The notes: generated from the sequence alone by a model not told the origin. Counted from the stretch's first letter, positions 17,581 to 26,635 are shown. The stretch is DNA of 64,000 nt from Paenibacillus durus ATCC 35681 (GCF_000993825.1 NZ_CP011114.1:3906001-3970000), one strand, 5' to 3'. Translations and numbers: made by a program.

Positions 17581-19043
17581 TCTCCTGCGCCTCCTTCCTC
17601 AATCGGTAAAACAATACGAATCACCGTTCCCTCGCCTTCCTTGGTGTCCGCATAGATAGCTCCTCCATGCTCCGTAATGATCTGCTTAGCGATGGCAAGA
17701 CCGAGGCCGCTGCCGCCGGTATTCGTATTTCTGGACTGCTCTGCCCGGTAAAATCGTTCGAAAATATGCTCGGCCGCTTCCGGAGGAATACCCGGTCCGT
17801 TATCTCCAATGGCCAGTGTGAAGTTTTGCGCCTCTATCCAGGTATGGATGGTGATTCTCCTTTCAGGCTTATCCATATACTTCAGACTGTTCTGAATGAT
17901 ATTGCCAAGCACACGTTTAAACGAATCGCGGTCTACAGATACCCGAGCTGCCTCCTCGCCATTCATCGCGATGTGCAGATCTACCTTCTGCTTTTCCAGA
18001 TCCAACTTCAGCTCCTCCACCCAATCATTCAGGAAAGGCAGAATAGGTACAGACTCAAAAGAAAACGGCAGCTTCTGCATGTCCAGCTTCGAGTACAGAA
18101 ACAATTCATCAATCAGGTGATCCATTTCACCGGCCTTAGCGGCAATCGTACGCATGTATTTTTCATTTTTTTCCGGCGAATCAGCCACACCTTCCAATAT
18201 CCCATCCACATAGCCTTTAATAGCAGTGATTGGCGTCTTTAAATCATGGGAAATATTCGTGATCAGCTCTTTGCGGTTCGTTTCATATTGCTGCTGGACA
18301 AGAATAGACTGCTGAAGTTTGGACCTCATCTCTTCAAAGGCCATCCCAAGCTGTCCCAGTTCATCTTTGCCGCTAATCTTCACCTGGAAATTCAAATCCC
18401 CCTCGGTCACCCGCTTCGCCGCTTTTCGCAGTTCAAGCAAAGGACGGATAATTGTTCTCGACATATAGGTAGTAAGCAGAATATGCGTCAGCAAGAGAAC
18501 GACTACTGTGGACTGAGACAAAATTGGAAAAAAAGTCCTCAAGGAATAAACCAACGGATCAATTTTGCTCACTAGGAAAATACTTACCGGTCCTAAATCA
18601 TTGGATAATAAATCAAATTGGGCGATCTGATACCATTCATTGTTGTATTTCTGTTGAAAAGGTTCATAATGAGATCCCGCTTGTTTGAAACCCGGAAAAT
18701 TATCGGTTAACCCCTGTTTAAGCAGAAGATCGTCTGAGGCATATAGTACCGTGTTCTCAGAGCGGATATATAGAGAGGTATTTTTTTTGAGCAGATCTGC
18801 CGATAAATCGTTCAGAAAAACGGTATCCGTGAGTAAATCTGTATTTTGCATGAAGGTATGTTTGATGAGATTGCTTGTTTCGTGCTCTTCTAATCGTTCA
18901 AATTTACTCTCATAAATACTTTTAAGGCTTTGCACATCTCCCTGATAGACGACTGTCATTAGCATGGCTGTTATAATAAGCAGAAGCAATGGTACCACCA
19001 GCATTGCCGCGTACGACAGCAGAAATTTCAAACGAATGGACAT
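17577..19043 (-). CDS. Sensor histidine kinase
   Basis: A membrane kinase of 488 residues. A TM helix at about 5-30, an extracellular sensor region of about 130 residues (31-160) and a second TM near 170-190 are followed by HAMP (TIIRPLLELRKAAKRVTEGDLNFQVKI). The HisKA domain has phospho-His in NISHDLKTPITAIKGY, and the HATPase domain has N-box IIQNSLKY, GDNGPGIP and GGSGLGLAIAK. It is co-transcribed with the response regulator (ATGA overlap). The signal is unknown. Confidence 0.94.
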   Translation of the reverse strand: MSIRLKFLLSYAAMLVVPLLLLIITAMLMTVVYQGDVQSLKSIYESKFERLEEHETSNLIKHTFMQNTDLLTDTVFLNDLSADLLKKNTSLYIRSENTVLYASDDLLLKQGLTDNFPGFKQAGSHYEPFQQKYNNEWYQIAQFDLLSNDLGPVSIFLVSKIDPLVYSLRTFFPILSQSTVVVLLLTHILLTTYMSRTIIRPLLELRKAAKRVTEGDLNFQVKISGKDELGQLGMAFEEMRSKLQQSILVQQQYETNRKELITNISHDLKTPITAIKGYVDGILEGVADSPEKNEKYMRTIAAKAGEMDHLIDELFLYSKLDMQKLPFSFESVPILPFLNDWVEELKLDLEKQKVDLHIAMNGEEAARVSVDRDSFKRVLGNIIQNSLKYMDKPERRITIHTWIEAQNFTLAIGDNGPGIPPEAAEHIFERFYRAEQSRNTNTGGSGLGLAIAKQIITEHGGAIYADTKEGEGTVIRIVLPIEEGGAGE

Positions 19044-19088
19044 ATATGATCAATCACCCTACCTCTTTTTGTTTCCAGGACGTTCTTA

Positions 19089-19562
19089 TCATAAGATAAT
19101 GTAGTACAAAACAAAGCTGATTACCACGCCTAGCACCAGTCCGACCAGCACTTCAAGAGGACGATGCCCAAGAAGCTCCTTGAGATGTGCCGCCGGTGTC
19201 TTATCCCTCGTTATCTGCGAAAGGTTTTGAGTTATACGGTTTAATAGAGCGGCATGCAGCCCTGCATGACGCCGAATACCTGCTGCGTCGTACATTGTAA
19301 TCGCACACACGACCGCGGCAATGGCAAATAGAGAGGAATCCAATCCATTCATAATTCCTATAGACGTCGCCAGAGAAGCGGCAGCCGCAGAATGCGAGCT
19401 GGGCATTCCTCCTGTACTAAAAGCCAGCGCCGGATTCCAGGTTCTGCCAAGGAACAGATTCAAGGGAACCTTGATAACTTGGGCTAAGATCATAGAGATT
19501 AGGGCGGAAACAAGGGGGAAATTATAAATATTATGCAATATCGGTAAGCCTCCTGTTATCAA
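19089..19562 (-). CDS. Divergent PAP2-family membrane protein (YuiD type)
   Basis: A 157-residue membrane protein with four to five helices. It has the acid-phosphatase-like motif GGMPSSHSAAAASLA (about 52-66) and the C-terminal block GHRPLEVLVGLVLGVVISF. These mark the divergent PAP2 group (DUF212, YuiD). Its true activity is not settled, but a lipid phosphate or undecaprenyl-pyrophosphate role is often assumed. It precedes the HK/RR/ABC genes by 45 bp on the same strand and may share their operon. Confidence 0.85.
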   Translation of the reverse strand: MITGGLPILHNIYNFPLVSALISMILAQVIKVPLNLFLGRTWNPALAFSTGGMPSSHSAAAASLATSIGIMNGLDSSLFAIAAVVCAITMYDAAGIRRHAGLHAALLNRITQNLSQITRDKTPAAHLKELLGHRPLEVLVGLVLGVVISFVLYYIIL

Positions 19563-19676
19563 CTTGGTCCGTCTACTCCAATGTAAGGCCCAAGTATAAA
19601 CTGGTCATGAATCAATTCTTAACGAATTATTAATTTACGCCGGTTGATTTAGCAAGTGGCTATACGGCAGCCCACG

Positions 19677-19708
19677 TGAAAAATCCGCCAGCGTGCAATG
19701 CTGGCGGA
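19677..19708 (-). terminator. Terminator of the small basic protein gene
   Basis: On the minus strand, TCCGCCAGC / GCTGGCGGA (19684-19692, 19700-19708) form a 9-bp stem followed by TTTTTC. Confidence 0.75.
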
Positions 19709-19764
19709 AAGAGGCACAGGGTAAAGCAATTAGAATAAACAAGCTGCTTGGGTATTCAGGAGAC

Positions 19765-20028
19765 TCAGCTTGAATGGCTGCCGTATTTGTTTTTATAATA
19801 TTTATGCCCTTGACGTTCTCCTCCATGACGGTAGTCCGAGGAAGAACTCCCTTTGAACCTCGGCTTGGCACTGCTGGAATAGCGGCTCGAATGCTCCCTC
19901 CGGTCGGAGCGGAGATACTCGGCATCCTCCCTTCTTCCTCGGTTACTGCTCGAATTCCGGCGATGGACATGCTCGCTTTTGGATTGCTCAATGGAATGAG
20001 TCACTTTTCTCAATAGTTTCTTAAACAT
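19765..20028 (-). CDS. Small highly basic Arg/Ser-rich protein
   Basis: An 87-residue protein, MFKKLLRKVTHSIEQSKSEH followed by an Arg/His/Ser/Tyr-rich tail (RREHSSRYSSSAKPRFKG, ending KYYKNKYGSHSS). It has a strong GGAGGAG ribosome site at good spacing and its own terminator, so it is probably real. There is no membrane segment or known domain. The charge suggests nucleic-acid or spore-coat association, which is only a guess. Confidence 0.65.
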   Translation of the reverse strand: MFKKLLRKVTHSIEQSKSEHVHRRNSSSNRGRREDAEYLRSDRREHSSRYSSSAKPRFKGSSSSDYRHGGERQGHKYYKNKYGSHSS

Positions 20029-20431
20029 TCAGTCTCCTCCTCTATCATTTGAAGCTGTACCGCAAAAGCCCCGAAGGTTTAACCCGCTTTAATATGCCAT
20101 GGTTCTACTTGCTAGTCGTTCATGCTCGGGTTCCACATGAATTAATACTTGGCATTCACAGATAGCTCTGTTTCACTTTGCTTGACAACCCGTCTTTTTA
20201 TAAATATTACCAAATGAATGCTGAGTGGGTCTATAGCAATCTTTTTGCCAGCTAGCAGTAAATTAGCGCTTGATTTCGTTGGAATTGCAAAAACGATTTT
20301 ATTATCCGATACAAAGGGGAAGAGAATCATAAAGGTATAGATAATTACTTAAGGACGATATTTTTGTGGCAGAGGTATCGTTCTTCCAGAGGGGTAAGAG
20401 CAAGCCAACTATAAGAAGAATAAGCATGGCT
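20029..20431. other. Intergenic stretch with no convincing gene
   Basis: About 400 bp. A 62-codon minus-strand frame (20142-20330) has no ribosome site and no recognisable domain, so I do not call it. No repeat or RNA structure was seen. It borders a decayed ATPase fragment, so it may be degraded sequence. Confidence 0.4.
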
Positions 20432-20541
20432 GGACCATTTTAAAGAAAGCGCAGATGGCCTGCTTGTTCGTCACCCACGACCGGCAGGATGTGGAGACGA
20501 TCAGGACCGTTCGATTCATATGGGGTCAGAGTTCTTAAACC
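20432..20541 (+). pseudogene. Decayed duplicate of the 3' end of the iron transporter ATPase gene
   Basis: This stretch aligns nearly base for base with 14008-14122. Shared runs include TAAAGAAAGCGCAGATG, TGTTCGTCACCCA and CAGGATGTGGAG. Translated, it gives LKKAQMACLFVTHDRQDVETI, against LKKAQMTCLFVTHDHQDVEAI in the intact gene. A one-base deletion then shifts the frame, and the rest of the ATPase is missing. It is a non-functional remnant of a second FbpC-like gene. Confidence 0.85.
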
Positions 20542-20624
20542 AATTTTAAACTTAACCCACCCGAAGAATTAACCTTGATTCGTTATTATTATTGCAAACA
20601 GAAAGAATCGAGGAGATTTAAGCG

Positions 20625-22076
20625 ATGCGTGTGTTGGAAATGATCCTGACAGCCATTGATTTGCTGGTATTGTTGTATTCTGTGTTTTGTAAACCAATCT
20701 CAGAAAAAAAAGTAATGGGCATGCTGCTTGGTACTGGATTGTTAGCATTCCTGGTCTTACAACTGTTTCTGGAAGGCTACCGGTGGCAGCTGGTTCCCCT
20801 TTATATCGTCACTTTTATCCTGTCGGCAAGCATTCTGGTTAGACTGTTCAGACCGATTCCGGCGGTAAAAAAACGGCGTTTTCTCAAATACATAAACTGT
20901 TTTTTACTATGTGTGCTGCTTATTATCTCTACCGTTCTTGCTGTAAGCTTGCCGGTATTTGATTTACCAAAGCCAGGCGGAGCAGACACAGTTGGGACGG
21001 CTACCTTTGATTGGATCGACGGGAACCGCGAGGAAACACTCACAGCCGATCCGGGAGATAAGCGCGAGCTCGTAGTCCAAGTATGGTATCCGGCGGAGAA
21101 GACGGACGGCCCGCCGCAGTTTCTTTTTCCCCAGGACGCGCAAATCTTTCACAATTACATCGCTGCTTTTGCCGAGGGGCTTCATCTGCCTGCATTCGCC
21201 CTGGATTACTGGAAGTATTCACGCAGCCATTCCTTTCAAGATGCACCCGTCTTATCTTCTGCCAAGCCGTATCCCTTGGTTATCATAAACCATGGAATGG
21301 GCACCAGCACAATTCTGCATGCCTCACAAGCCGAAAATCTGGCAAGCCACGGGTATATCGTAGCCGCCATCGACCATACGTACAGCACGGCGGCAACGGC
21401 ATTTTCGGACGGCCGGATAACGGGGTTCACAACGGAACTGTCTGCCAAGGATGTCCATGATAAGGCCCGCGCTATCGGAGAGATATGGACTCAGGATGTG
21501 GAGTTTGTGCTAAGCCGATTGGAAGCATTAAATGCAGGACGGATTGAGAGCGATTTTAAAGGCAAAATCGATTTGGACAACGTTGGCATTATGGGCCATT
21601 CGTTTGGTGGGGCAACCGCATATAACGCGGCCTATACGATGGACAAAATTAAAGCCGGGATTAATATGGATGGGACACTGCTCGAATTGGACCGGGATCA
21701 AATAAACAAGCCGTTCATGTTCTTACAATCCGATGATTCCGCGAAAATGATTGAAGCCTTGGATGATCCCGCTGTTCCGGAGGAGATAAAAGAACGGATC
21801 GCCAAAGAGATAAAAATTACCCGCCATGTGATTGAACGCGGAGGCAAGAGTATTCATATCAAGGGAACTGCCCATTATAATTTTACGGATCTGCAATTCT
21901 ATTCGCCGCTAATTAAATATATGGGAATGACCGGCAGTATTGAAGGACACCGTGGGGCATTCCTTGTAAGCCGGTACGTTTTGGATTTTTTCGACAAATA
22001 TTTAAAGGACGGCGCTGGCGCACTGATCAACGGACCTGATGCGAATGATCCGGAGGTGGAATTTCAGACGCTGTAA
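20625..22076 (+). CDS. Membrane-anchored alpha/beta hydrolase, PAF-acetylhydrolase-like
   Basis: A 483-residue protein. Residues 1-115 hold about four hydrophobic helices (LTAIDLLVLLYSVF, VMGMLLGTGLLAFLVLQLFL, QLVPLYIVTFILSASILV, CFLLCVLLIISTVLAVSLPV). The rest is an alpha/beta hydrolase of the platelet-activating-factor acetylhydrolase II type, with oxyanion region VIINHGMGTST, nucleophile motif GHSFGG, acid in a strand near FMFLQSDD and the catalytic His in GTAHYNFTDL. The catalytic domain is probably outside the membrane. It starts at ATG 20625 behind GAGGAGA. The natural ester substrate is unknown. Confidence 0.85.
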   Translation: MRVLEMILTAIDLLVLLYSVFCKPISEKKVMGMLLGTGLLAFLVLQLFLEGYRWQLVPLYIVTFILSASILVRLFRPIPAVKKRRFLKYINCFLLCVLLIISTVLAVSLPVFDLPKPGGADTVGTATFDWIDGNREETLTADPGDKRELVVQVWYPAEKTDGPPQFLFPQDAQIFHNYIAAFAEGLHLPAFALDYWKYSRSHSFQDAPVLSSAKPYPLVIINHGMGTSTILHASQAENLASHGYIVAAIDHTYSTAATAFSDGRITGFTTELSAKDVHDKARAIGEIWTQDVEFVLSRLEALNAGRIESDFKGKIDLDNVGIMGHSFGGATAYNAAYTMDKIKAGINMDGTLLELDRDQINKPFMFLQSDDSAKMIEALDDPAVPEEIKERIAKEIKITRHVIERGGKSIHIKGTAHYNFTDLQFYSPLIKYMGMTGSIEGHRGAFLVSRYVLDFFDKYLKDGAGALINGPDANDPEVEFQTL

Positions 22077-22121
22077 GTTCACCATGTTTTGAAACACCGA
22101 TTCTTATCATAGAAATATGGA

Positions 22122-22156
22122 AACTGTCGCCCTCGTAAGAGTTCGGCAGTTTTTTG
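22122..22156 (+). terminator. Terminator after the hydrolase gene
   Basis: AACTGTCG (22122-22129) pairs with CGGCAGTT (22144-22151), allowing one G-T pair, followed by TTTTTG. Confidence 0.7.
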
Positions 22157-22322
22157 TTATGATTCCAGCCGGACTGAACCTAAAATTGAAAGAATGGTAT
22201 GTATTGTGACAAATTTATTAATTTTTAGTAAAAACATAACACAATAATTGCCAGATCAATTGGTAAGTTTTATAATAAAAAATGTTTAAATACACAAAAT
22301 TGAATTGAAAGGATTGGTAATC

Positions 22323-23423
22323 ATGACATCATTTGTACGTTCCATCACTTCACCTAAAAAATTCATTTGCGGACATGGCTTGCTTGCCCATTTGAATGAG
22401 CACATCCATGCTTTCGGCGACAACGCTTATGTCATTTGCGACGAGTTCATCCTGGAGCGCGCAAAGAACGAAGCAGGCGCCTCCATCGCCGCAGCGGGAA
22501 ATAAGGCGACGTTTGAAAAATTCAATTATGAATGCACCAAGGAAGAAATTGAGCTTCATCGTGAGCTGTCCCGCAAAGCCGGAGCCAATATTATCGTCGG
22601 AATCGGCGGAGGGAAAACGCTGGATACCGCAAAAGCAACGGCCTATTACGAGAAATTGCCGGTTGTTATTTTTCCTACTCTGGCATCGACAGACGCCCCT
22701 TGTACTGCCCTGTCCGTCATTTACAAGAAAGACGGCTCCTTTGACGAATACCTCTTTTTGCCGAGCAATCCGGATATTGTGCTTGCCGATACAGGCATCC
22801 TGGCTGCCGCGCCGGCACGGTTCTTTGCCGCAGGCATCGGCGATGCGCTCGCAACCTATTTTGAAGCCCGGGCTTGCTATGCCGCAAATGGCGATAACCT
22901 CGTGCTGATGAAGCCTTCAACAACAGGGCTTGGCATCGCAAAAATGTGCTATGAAACGCTGCTTCAACATGCAGTTAAGGCACAACGCGCTGTCGAGCAA
23001 AAGGTGTATACCCGCGCGGTTGCAGAAACGATCGAAGCAACGATTTATTTGAGCGGAGTCGGAGCGGAATCCGGCGGCCTGGCGGCCGCACATGCTATCC
23101 ATAACGGGATGACAGCAGTGCATTCACTACATAGAGCCCAGCATGGAGAGAAAGTAACCTTTGGCCTGCTGGCCCAACTGGTGCTTGAAAATGCGCCGCT
23201 CGATGAGCTCGAAACGGTCATTAAGCTGGTCAAGGATGTAGGTCTGCCTTTGACGCTCGAAGATCTGGGATGCACGGAATTCATCGAGTCCGAGTGGCGC
23301 CAGGTAGCGGAAACCGCTTGCGCGGAAGGGGACACCATGGGCAATATGCCATTCCCGGTTGAACCGGAGGATGTCTATAACGCCATTGTCACAGCCAACG
23401 CTATTGCAAAAACGTATAAATAA
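22323..23423 (+). CDS. gldA: Glycerol dehydrogenase
   Basis: A 366-residue NAD-dependent, metal-dependent polyol dehydrogenase of the iron-ADH/GldA class that oxidises glycerol to dihydroxyacetone in the cytosol. It has the NAD-binding loop GIGGGKTLDTAK at 93-104. The metal ligands fall where expected: Asp174 in AGIGDALATYFEA, His257 in AAHAIHNGM and His274 in AQHGEKVTFG. The length equals the family norm. ATG 22323 is preferred over an upstream TTG that lacks a ribosome site. It has its own terminators on both sides and appears monocistronic. Confidence 0.95.
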   Translation: MTSFVRSITSPKKFICGHGLLAHLNEHIHAFGDNAYVICDEFILERAKNEAGASIAAAGNKATFEKFNYECTKEEIELHRELSRKAGANIIVGIGGGKTLDTAKATAYYEKLPVVIFPTLASTDAPCTALSVIYKKDGSFDEYLFLPSNPDIVLADTGILAAAPARFFAAGIGDALATYFEARACYAANGDNLVLMKPSTTGLGIAKMCYETLLQHAVKAQRAVEQKVYTRAVAETIEATIYLSGVGAESGGLAAAHAIHNGMTAVHSLHRAQHGEKVTFGLLAQLVLENAPLDELETVIKLVKDVGLPLTLEDLGCTEFIESEWRQVAETACAEGDTMGNMPFPVEPEDVYNAIVTANAIAKTYK

Positions 23424-23442
23424 GAACTGAATGATACGTCCA

Positions 23443-23486
23443 AAAGAGGCCCTTCCAGCCATTTGACCGGCTTTAAGGGCCTCTTT
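23443..23486. terminator. Bidirectional terminator between gldA and the small membrane protein gene
   Basis: AAAGAGGCCCTT (23443-23454) pairs with AAGGGCCTCTTT (23475-23486), a perfect 12-bp stem with an inner GCC/GGC pairing. Confidence 0.85.
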
Positions 23487-23686
23487 CAACGTTCTTTTTT
23501 CTTCCGAATCCAATTTACCAGTAGAAATATAAATGCGATTAGCAATACAGCGCAGATTAAGAACGTTTTGATGTAACCGCCATAATGCATTAGAGCATCG
23601 CTTTGGTAAGATAGCGCAGGTATGGTCATGCACATTAAACCCATTCCTATGAACAGAATGGCAATCAGCCACTCTATTTTTTTCAT
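23486..23686 (-). CDS. Small two-helix membrane protein of the two-component operon
   Basis: A 66-residue protein beginning MKKIEWLIAILFIGMGLMCM, with two hydrophobic helices (about 5-24 and 40-60) and a basic tail WIRKKKER. The start at 23686 has GGAGGAG upstream and overlaps the kinase stop (ATGA), so it is translationally coupled to the sensor kinase. Possible roles are kinase accessory or metal-stress protein. No family was recognised. Confidence 0.75.
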   Translation of the reverse strand: MKKIEWLIAILFIGMGLMCMTIPALSYQSDALMHYGGYIKTFLICAVLLIAFIFLLVNWIRKKKER

Positions 23687-25092
23687 GTGCTCTCCTCCCC
23701 ACACCCTGATTGCAGGGCAAACCGGATTTCAAAGCGGGTTCCTTCTCCTGCTTTACTGGAAACTTGTATTTGTCCTTCCTGCAGCTCTACCAATTTCTTC
23801 ACGATCGATAATCCTAATCCGGTGCCTCCAAATTGACGGGAGCGAGACTTTTCCACTCTATAAAACCGTTCAAAAATATAGGGGAGTTCATCTTCAGGAA
23901 TACCTATTCCGGTATCCTCTACAATTAACGTTACAGCAGCGGCTTCATATACCAGATATACCTTAATGCCTCCCTGCTCTGTATAACGAATGGCATTTTC
24001 AAGCAAGTTCAGTACAATCTGCTCCATCCGTTTACCATCCGCCCATACGCATGAAGCCGTTCCGGATTTCAGAATCAATAAACTTAAATTTTTTTCTCTG
24101 GCCTTCAGTTCAACCTTCCGGACCGCATGTTCTGCCAGCTCAGATAAATCAACCCATTCAAGAACAAGTGTGATTTTCCCTTCTTCCATTTTTGCCAGGT
24201 CAAACAAATCATCGACCAGATGCTGAAGCCGGACCGATTCTTCGTAGATAATATCAAGGTATTGATTTTTCTCCGCTTCGGTCTCATATAGCTCATCCTT
24301 CACTACTCGGGAATAACCCTCCAGATAAGTGATCGGAGTACGCAGCTCATGAGATATATTAGCAAAAAATTCCTGACGTGTATCCCGGTAACGCTGAAGA
24401 TCAACCGCTAAATCATTGATTGCTTCGGCTAAGGCGCCCATTTCATCCCGGCTTTTGAGTTCCAGTCTCGTTTCCAGCTCACCGGCGGCAATTTTGCGGG
24501 TCGCCTGCTGCATTTGCAGAAGCGGACGGGAGAGAAATTGGGCGATAATCCACGTGATTCCAAGAGCCAGTAAGAATGCGCCCATTCCGGAGAGGATCAG
24601 TAAATTCCGCACACCGGACAACGATTGCTCCATCTGTTCCGTAGATGACATTACATAAAGAGCGGAAGCTACACCTTCGCCTCCATGAATGGGTTGTCCC
24701 GACACAAAATAACGGTGTCCTGCAGTATCCCCGTATAGTAAGTTCACCTTTTTCCCGGAAAAAATCTTCTTTAGATCGGAGGTCCGGATAAAGGTTCTGT
24801 CTGATGGATCATGCACTCCCGAATGAAGAATCACCGCTCCATCCTGCCGAATATTAAAAATACTGACATTTGAGAACTCGGCAAACGTCTTCATTGTTTG
24901 CTCAGACGTTGCATCGGTGGAGTCGGCCATTACCGTAAAGTGGGAAGTAAGCTCCTCCGTTTCGGTCTGCATGCGGGCATAATAATAATTAGTAAACATG
25001 CGGTCAATGGAGAACCCCAGAAATACCAGCACGATTAAGAATAAGGTGATGATAATCAGGCCAAGTTTCAATCCGATCCGGTTGTTCCTCAT
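23683..25092 (-). CDS. Sensor histidine kinase
   Basis: A 469-residue kinase. The first TM is at 11-30 and the second near 165-187, enclosing a sensor domain of about 130 residues (NVSIFNIRQDGAVILHSGVH, a CHASE/PAS-like stretch). HAMP (LSRPLLQMQQATRKIAAGELETRLEL) follows. The phospho-His is in NISHELRTPITYLEGY, the N-box is LLENAIRY, and the ATP-lid motifs are EDTGIGIP and GGTGLGLSIVKK. It overlaps the response regulator by 4 bases upstream and the small membrane protein downstream. The neighbouring His- and Cys-containing membrane proteins suggest a metal or envelope signal. Confidence 0.94.
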   Translation of the reverse strand: MRNNRIGLKLGLIIITLFLIVLVFLGFSIDRMFTNYYYARMQTETEELTSHFTVMADSTDATSEQTMKTFAEFSNVSIFNIRQDGAVILHSGVHDPSDRTFIRTSDLKKIFSGKKVNLLYGDTAGHRYFVSGQPIHGGEGVASALYVMSSTEQMEQSLSGVRNLLILSGMGAFLLALGITWIIAQFLSRPLLQMQQATRKIAAGELETRLELKSRDEMGALAEAINDLAVDLQRYRDTRQEFFANISHELRTPITYLEGYSRVVKDELYETEAEKNQYLDIIYEESVRLQHLVDDLFDLAKMEEGKITLVLEWVDLSELAEHAVRKVELKAREKNLSLLILKSGTASCVWADGKRMEQIVLNLLENAIRYTEQGGIKVYLVYEAAAVTLIVEDTGIGIPEDELPYIFERFYRVEKSRSRQFGGTGLGLSIVKKLVELQEGQIQVSSKAGEGTRFEIRFALQSGCGEEST

Positions 25093-25796
25093 TCCTGTTC
25101 CCCGGAAACATAAAACTTATAGCCAACTCCCCACACCGTTTGAATAGGATTGTAGGTCATTCCCGCTTTGTGCAATTTTTCACGTATATTCTTGATATGG
25201 GTATCCACCACACGGACTTCACCCTCATAATCATATCCCCATAACCTTTCGACGAGCTCCTCCCTGCTGAAGGCGCGCTGCCTGCTTTGGGCTAATACAG
25301 CCAGCAGATCAAACTCCTTCGGAGTAAATTCAATCAACTCATCTTGAATCCGAACCTCCCGCGCGTCGGGGAATATGGTCATTTGCGGAAATTCAAGCAC
25401 CAACTGCTGAGGCAGCGAAGTCTGTGTAATCGTTGATCTGCGGATTAGCGAATATATTCGGGCCAGGAGCTCTTCTGAATCAAATGGCTTGGTTAAATAA
25501 TCGTCAGCGCCTATCCCCAATCCATGAATCTTATCCTTGGTTTCAGTACGCGCCGTAAGCATTAATATCGGAACCGTTTCCGTTTCTCTGATCGCCTTGC
25601 ATACTTGCCAGCCATCCATATCAGGCATCATGACATCGAGTAAAATAATATCAAAGGAATGCTTCTTGACCATGGATAACGCCTCAAGTCCCGTAGACGC
25701 CTCCTTTATCTGGAATCCTTCCTTCATCAAATAAATCCGGAGCAAGTTCCTCATATTCCATTCATCATCCACAATTAACACTTGAAGCTTCGGCAC
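25089..25796 (-). CDS. OmpR-family response regulator
   Basis: A 235-residue regulator from GTG 25796 (AAGGTGG upstream; GTG 25805 is an alternative). The receiver has the DDE acidic pair, phosphoacceptor Asp in IILLDVMMPDMDG, Thr in MLTART and Lys in LTKPFDS. The winged helix has FTPKEFDLLAVLAQSRQRAFSREELVERLWGYDYEGEVRVVDTHIKNIREKLH. It is the first gene of an RR-HK-small protein operon. Likely targets are nearby metal or envelope genes. Confidence 0.94.
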   Translation of the reverse strand: MPKLQVLIVDDEWNMRNLLRIYLMKEGFQIKEASTGLEALSMVKKHSFDIILLDVMMPDMDGWQVCKAIRETETVPILMLTARTETKDKIHGLGIGADDYLTKPFDSEELLARIYSLIRRSTITQTSLPQQLVLEFPQMTIFPDAREVRIQDELIEFTPKEFDLLAVLAQSRQRAFSREELVERLWGYDYEGEVRVVDTHIKNIREKLHKAGMTYNPIQTVWGVGYKFYVSGEQE

Positions 25797-25874
25797 TATG
25801 CCCACCTTCTTCGTTCCCTTAGTTTTATTTAATATATAAAAAGCATTTCATTTCTATAATCATGGGCACTTTGC

Positions 25875-26099
25875 TCAATGCTTTTTGTTTCGCATTATTA
25901 GAGGCATTAATACTAAATGGGAAAGGGGACAAAGCAGAAGCAGGCTGTATGTCAGTACCGTACCGGATGTTCCTTCTACAGAATTGACTAGAAGTAAAAT
26001 GGCTACTAGTACAATTGGAACAATACAGCATAACTTCATCATTAAGCTATGTTGCTTACTGTTTCCTTGATCATCATTTTTGTTCCCGCAGCAATTCAT
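25875..26099 (-). CDS. Small Cys-containing membrane protein (DUF2933-like)
   Basis: A 74-residue protein, MNCCGNKNDDQ then two hydrophobic helices (KLCCIVPIVLVAILLLV and TYSLLLLCPLSHLVLMPLIM). The CPLxHL pattern in the last helix resembles small DUF2933 proteins, which often accompany copper-handling genes. The ATG at 26099 has GAGG 8 bases upstream. The paired cysteines at the N-terminus could bind metal. It lies 15 bp after a second small membrane protein gene. Confidence 0.65.
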   Translation of the reverse strand: MNCCGNKNDDQGNSKQHSLMMKLCCIVPIVLVAILLLVNSVEGTSGTVLTYSLLLLCPLSHLVLMPLIMRNKKH

Positions 26100-26120
26100 C
26101 GCCATTACCTCTTCTCATTT

Positions 26121-26312
26121 TCATGATTTTAAGCCCTGTATTTCTTTGCGCATCAGCTCATTTTGTGCCTTCAATTCCGTCAGTTCTTCCTGAAGCTGTT
26201 CTGTCGTCACTTGTTTCTTATGGCTTCCATGATGATGTCCCCCACGCATTCCAAACATCATAAATATCATCATTAACGGGCAAATCAGCGTTAGCAGCCA
26301 AGACCAATTCAT
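26121..26312 (-). CDS. Small His-rich membrane protein with coiled-coil tail (DUF2933-like)
   Basis: A 63-residue protein: one membrane helix (WSWLLTLICPLMMIFMMFGM), then RGGHHHGSH and a heptad-like tail (TTEQLQEELTELKAQNELMRKEI). The CPLMM helix plus His cluster is common in small proteins of copper/silver loci. It has a GGGAGG ribosome site. It is the first gene of a two-gene minus-strand unit just before the two-component operon. Confidence 0.7.
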   Translation of the reverse strand: MNWSWLLTLICPLMMIFMMFGMRGGHHHGSHKKQVTTEQLQEELTELKAQNELMRKEIQGLKS

Positions 26313-26434
26313 ACTAAATACCTCCCATACGCTTTGTTATTTATACTCTTATTGTAAGGAGTGATTATGGAGAAAATATGTTGAAAAAATGAGGTATCCA
26401 TGTACTTGGGATAGGCTTGTACTAATTATTTATT

Positions 26435-26480
26435 TAAAAAAACAAGCTGACGATCCGTCCACTACCGGTGTCAGCTTGTT
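26435..26480 (-). terminator. Terminator separated from its gene by the IS element
   Basis: On the minus strand, AACAAGCTGAC (26470-26480 region) pairs with GTCAGCTTGTT (26441-26451), followed by TTTTTTT. Reading from the right, the nearest minus-strand gene is the Met-rich protein at 27919, now 1.4 kb away because the IS lies between. It is probably the original terminator of that gene. Confidence 0.65.
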
Positions 26481-26635
26481 CATTCACAGCATATGATCAG
26501 ACATTATATTATTTTATCTAAAAGCCGAGAAGACTCCTTCCTCTATAGGGAGGAGATGAATCGGCGTTTTTTTTGCCTTAAAGCGAACATATGTGCTATT
26601 ATGAAACTATCCTGTACGAAAGGAGGCTTTGTGGC

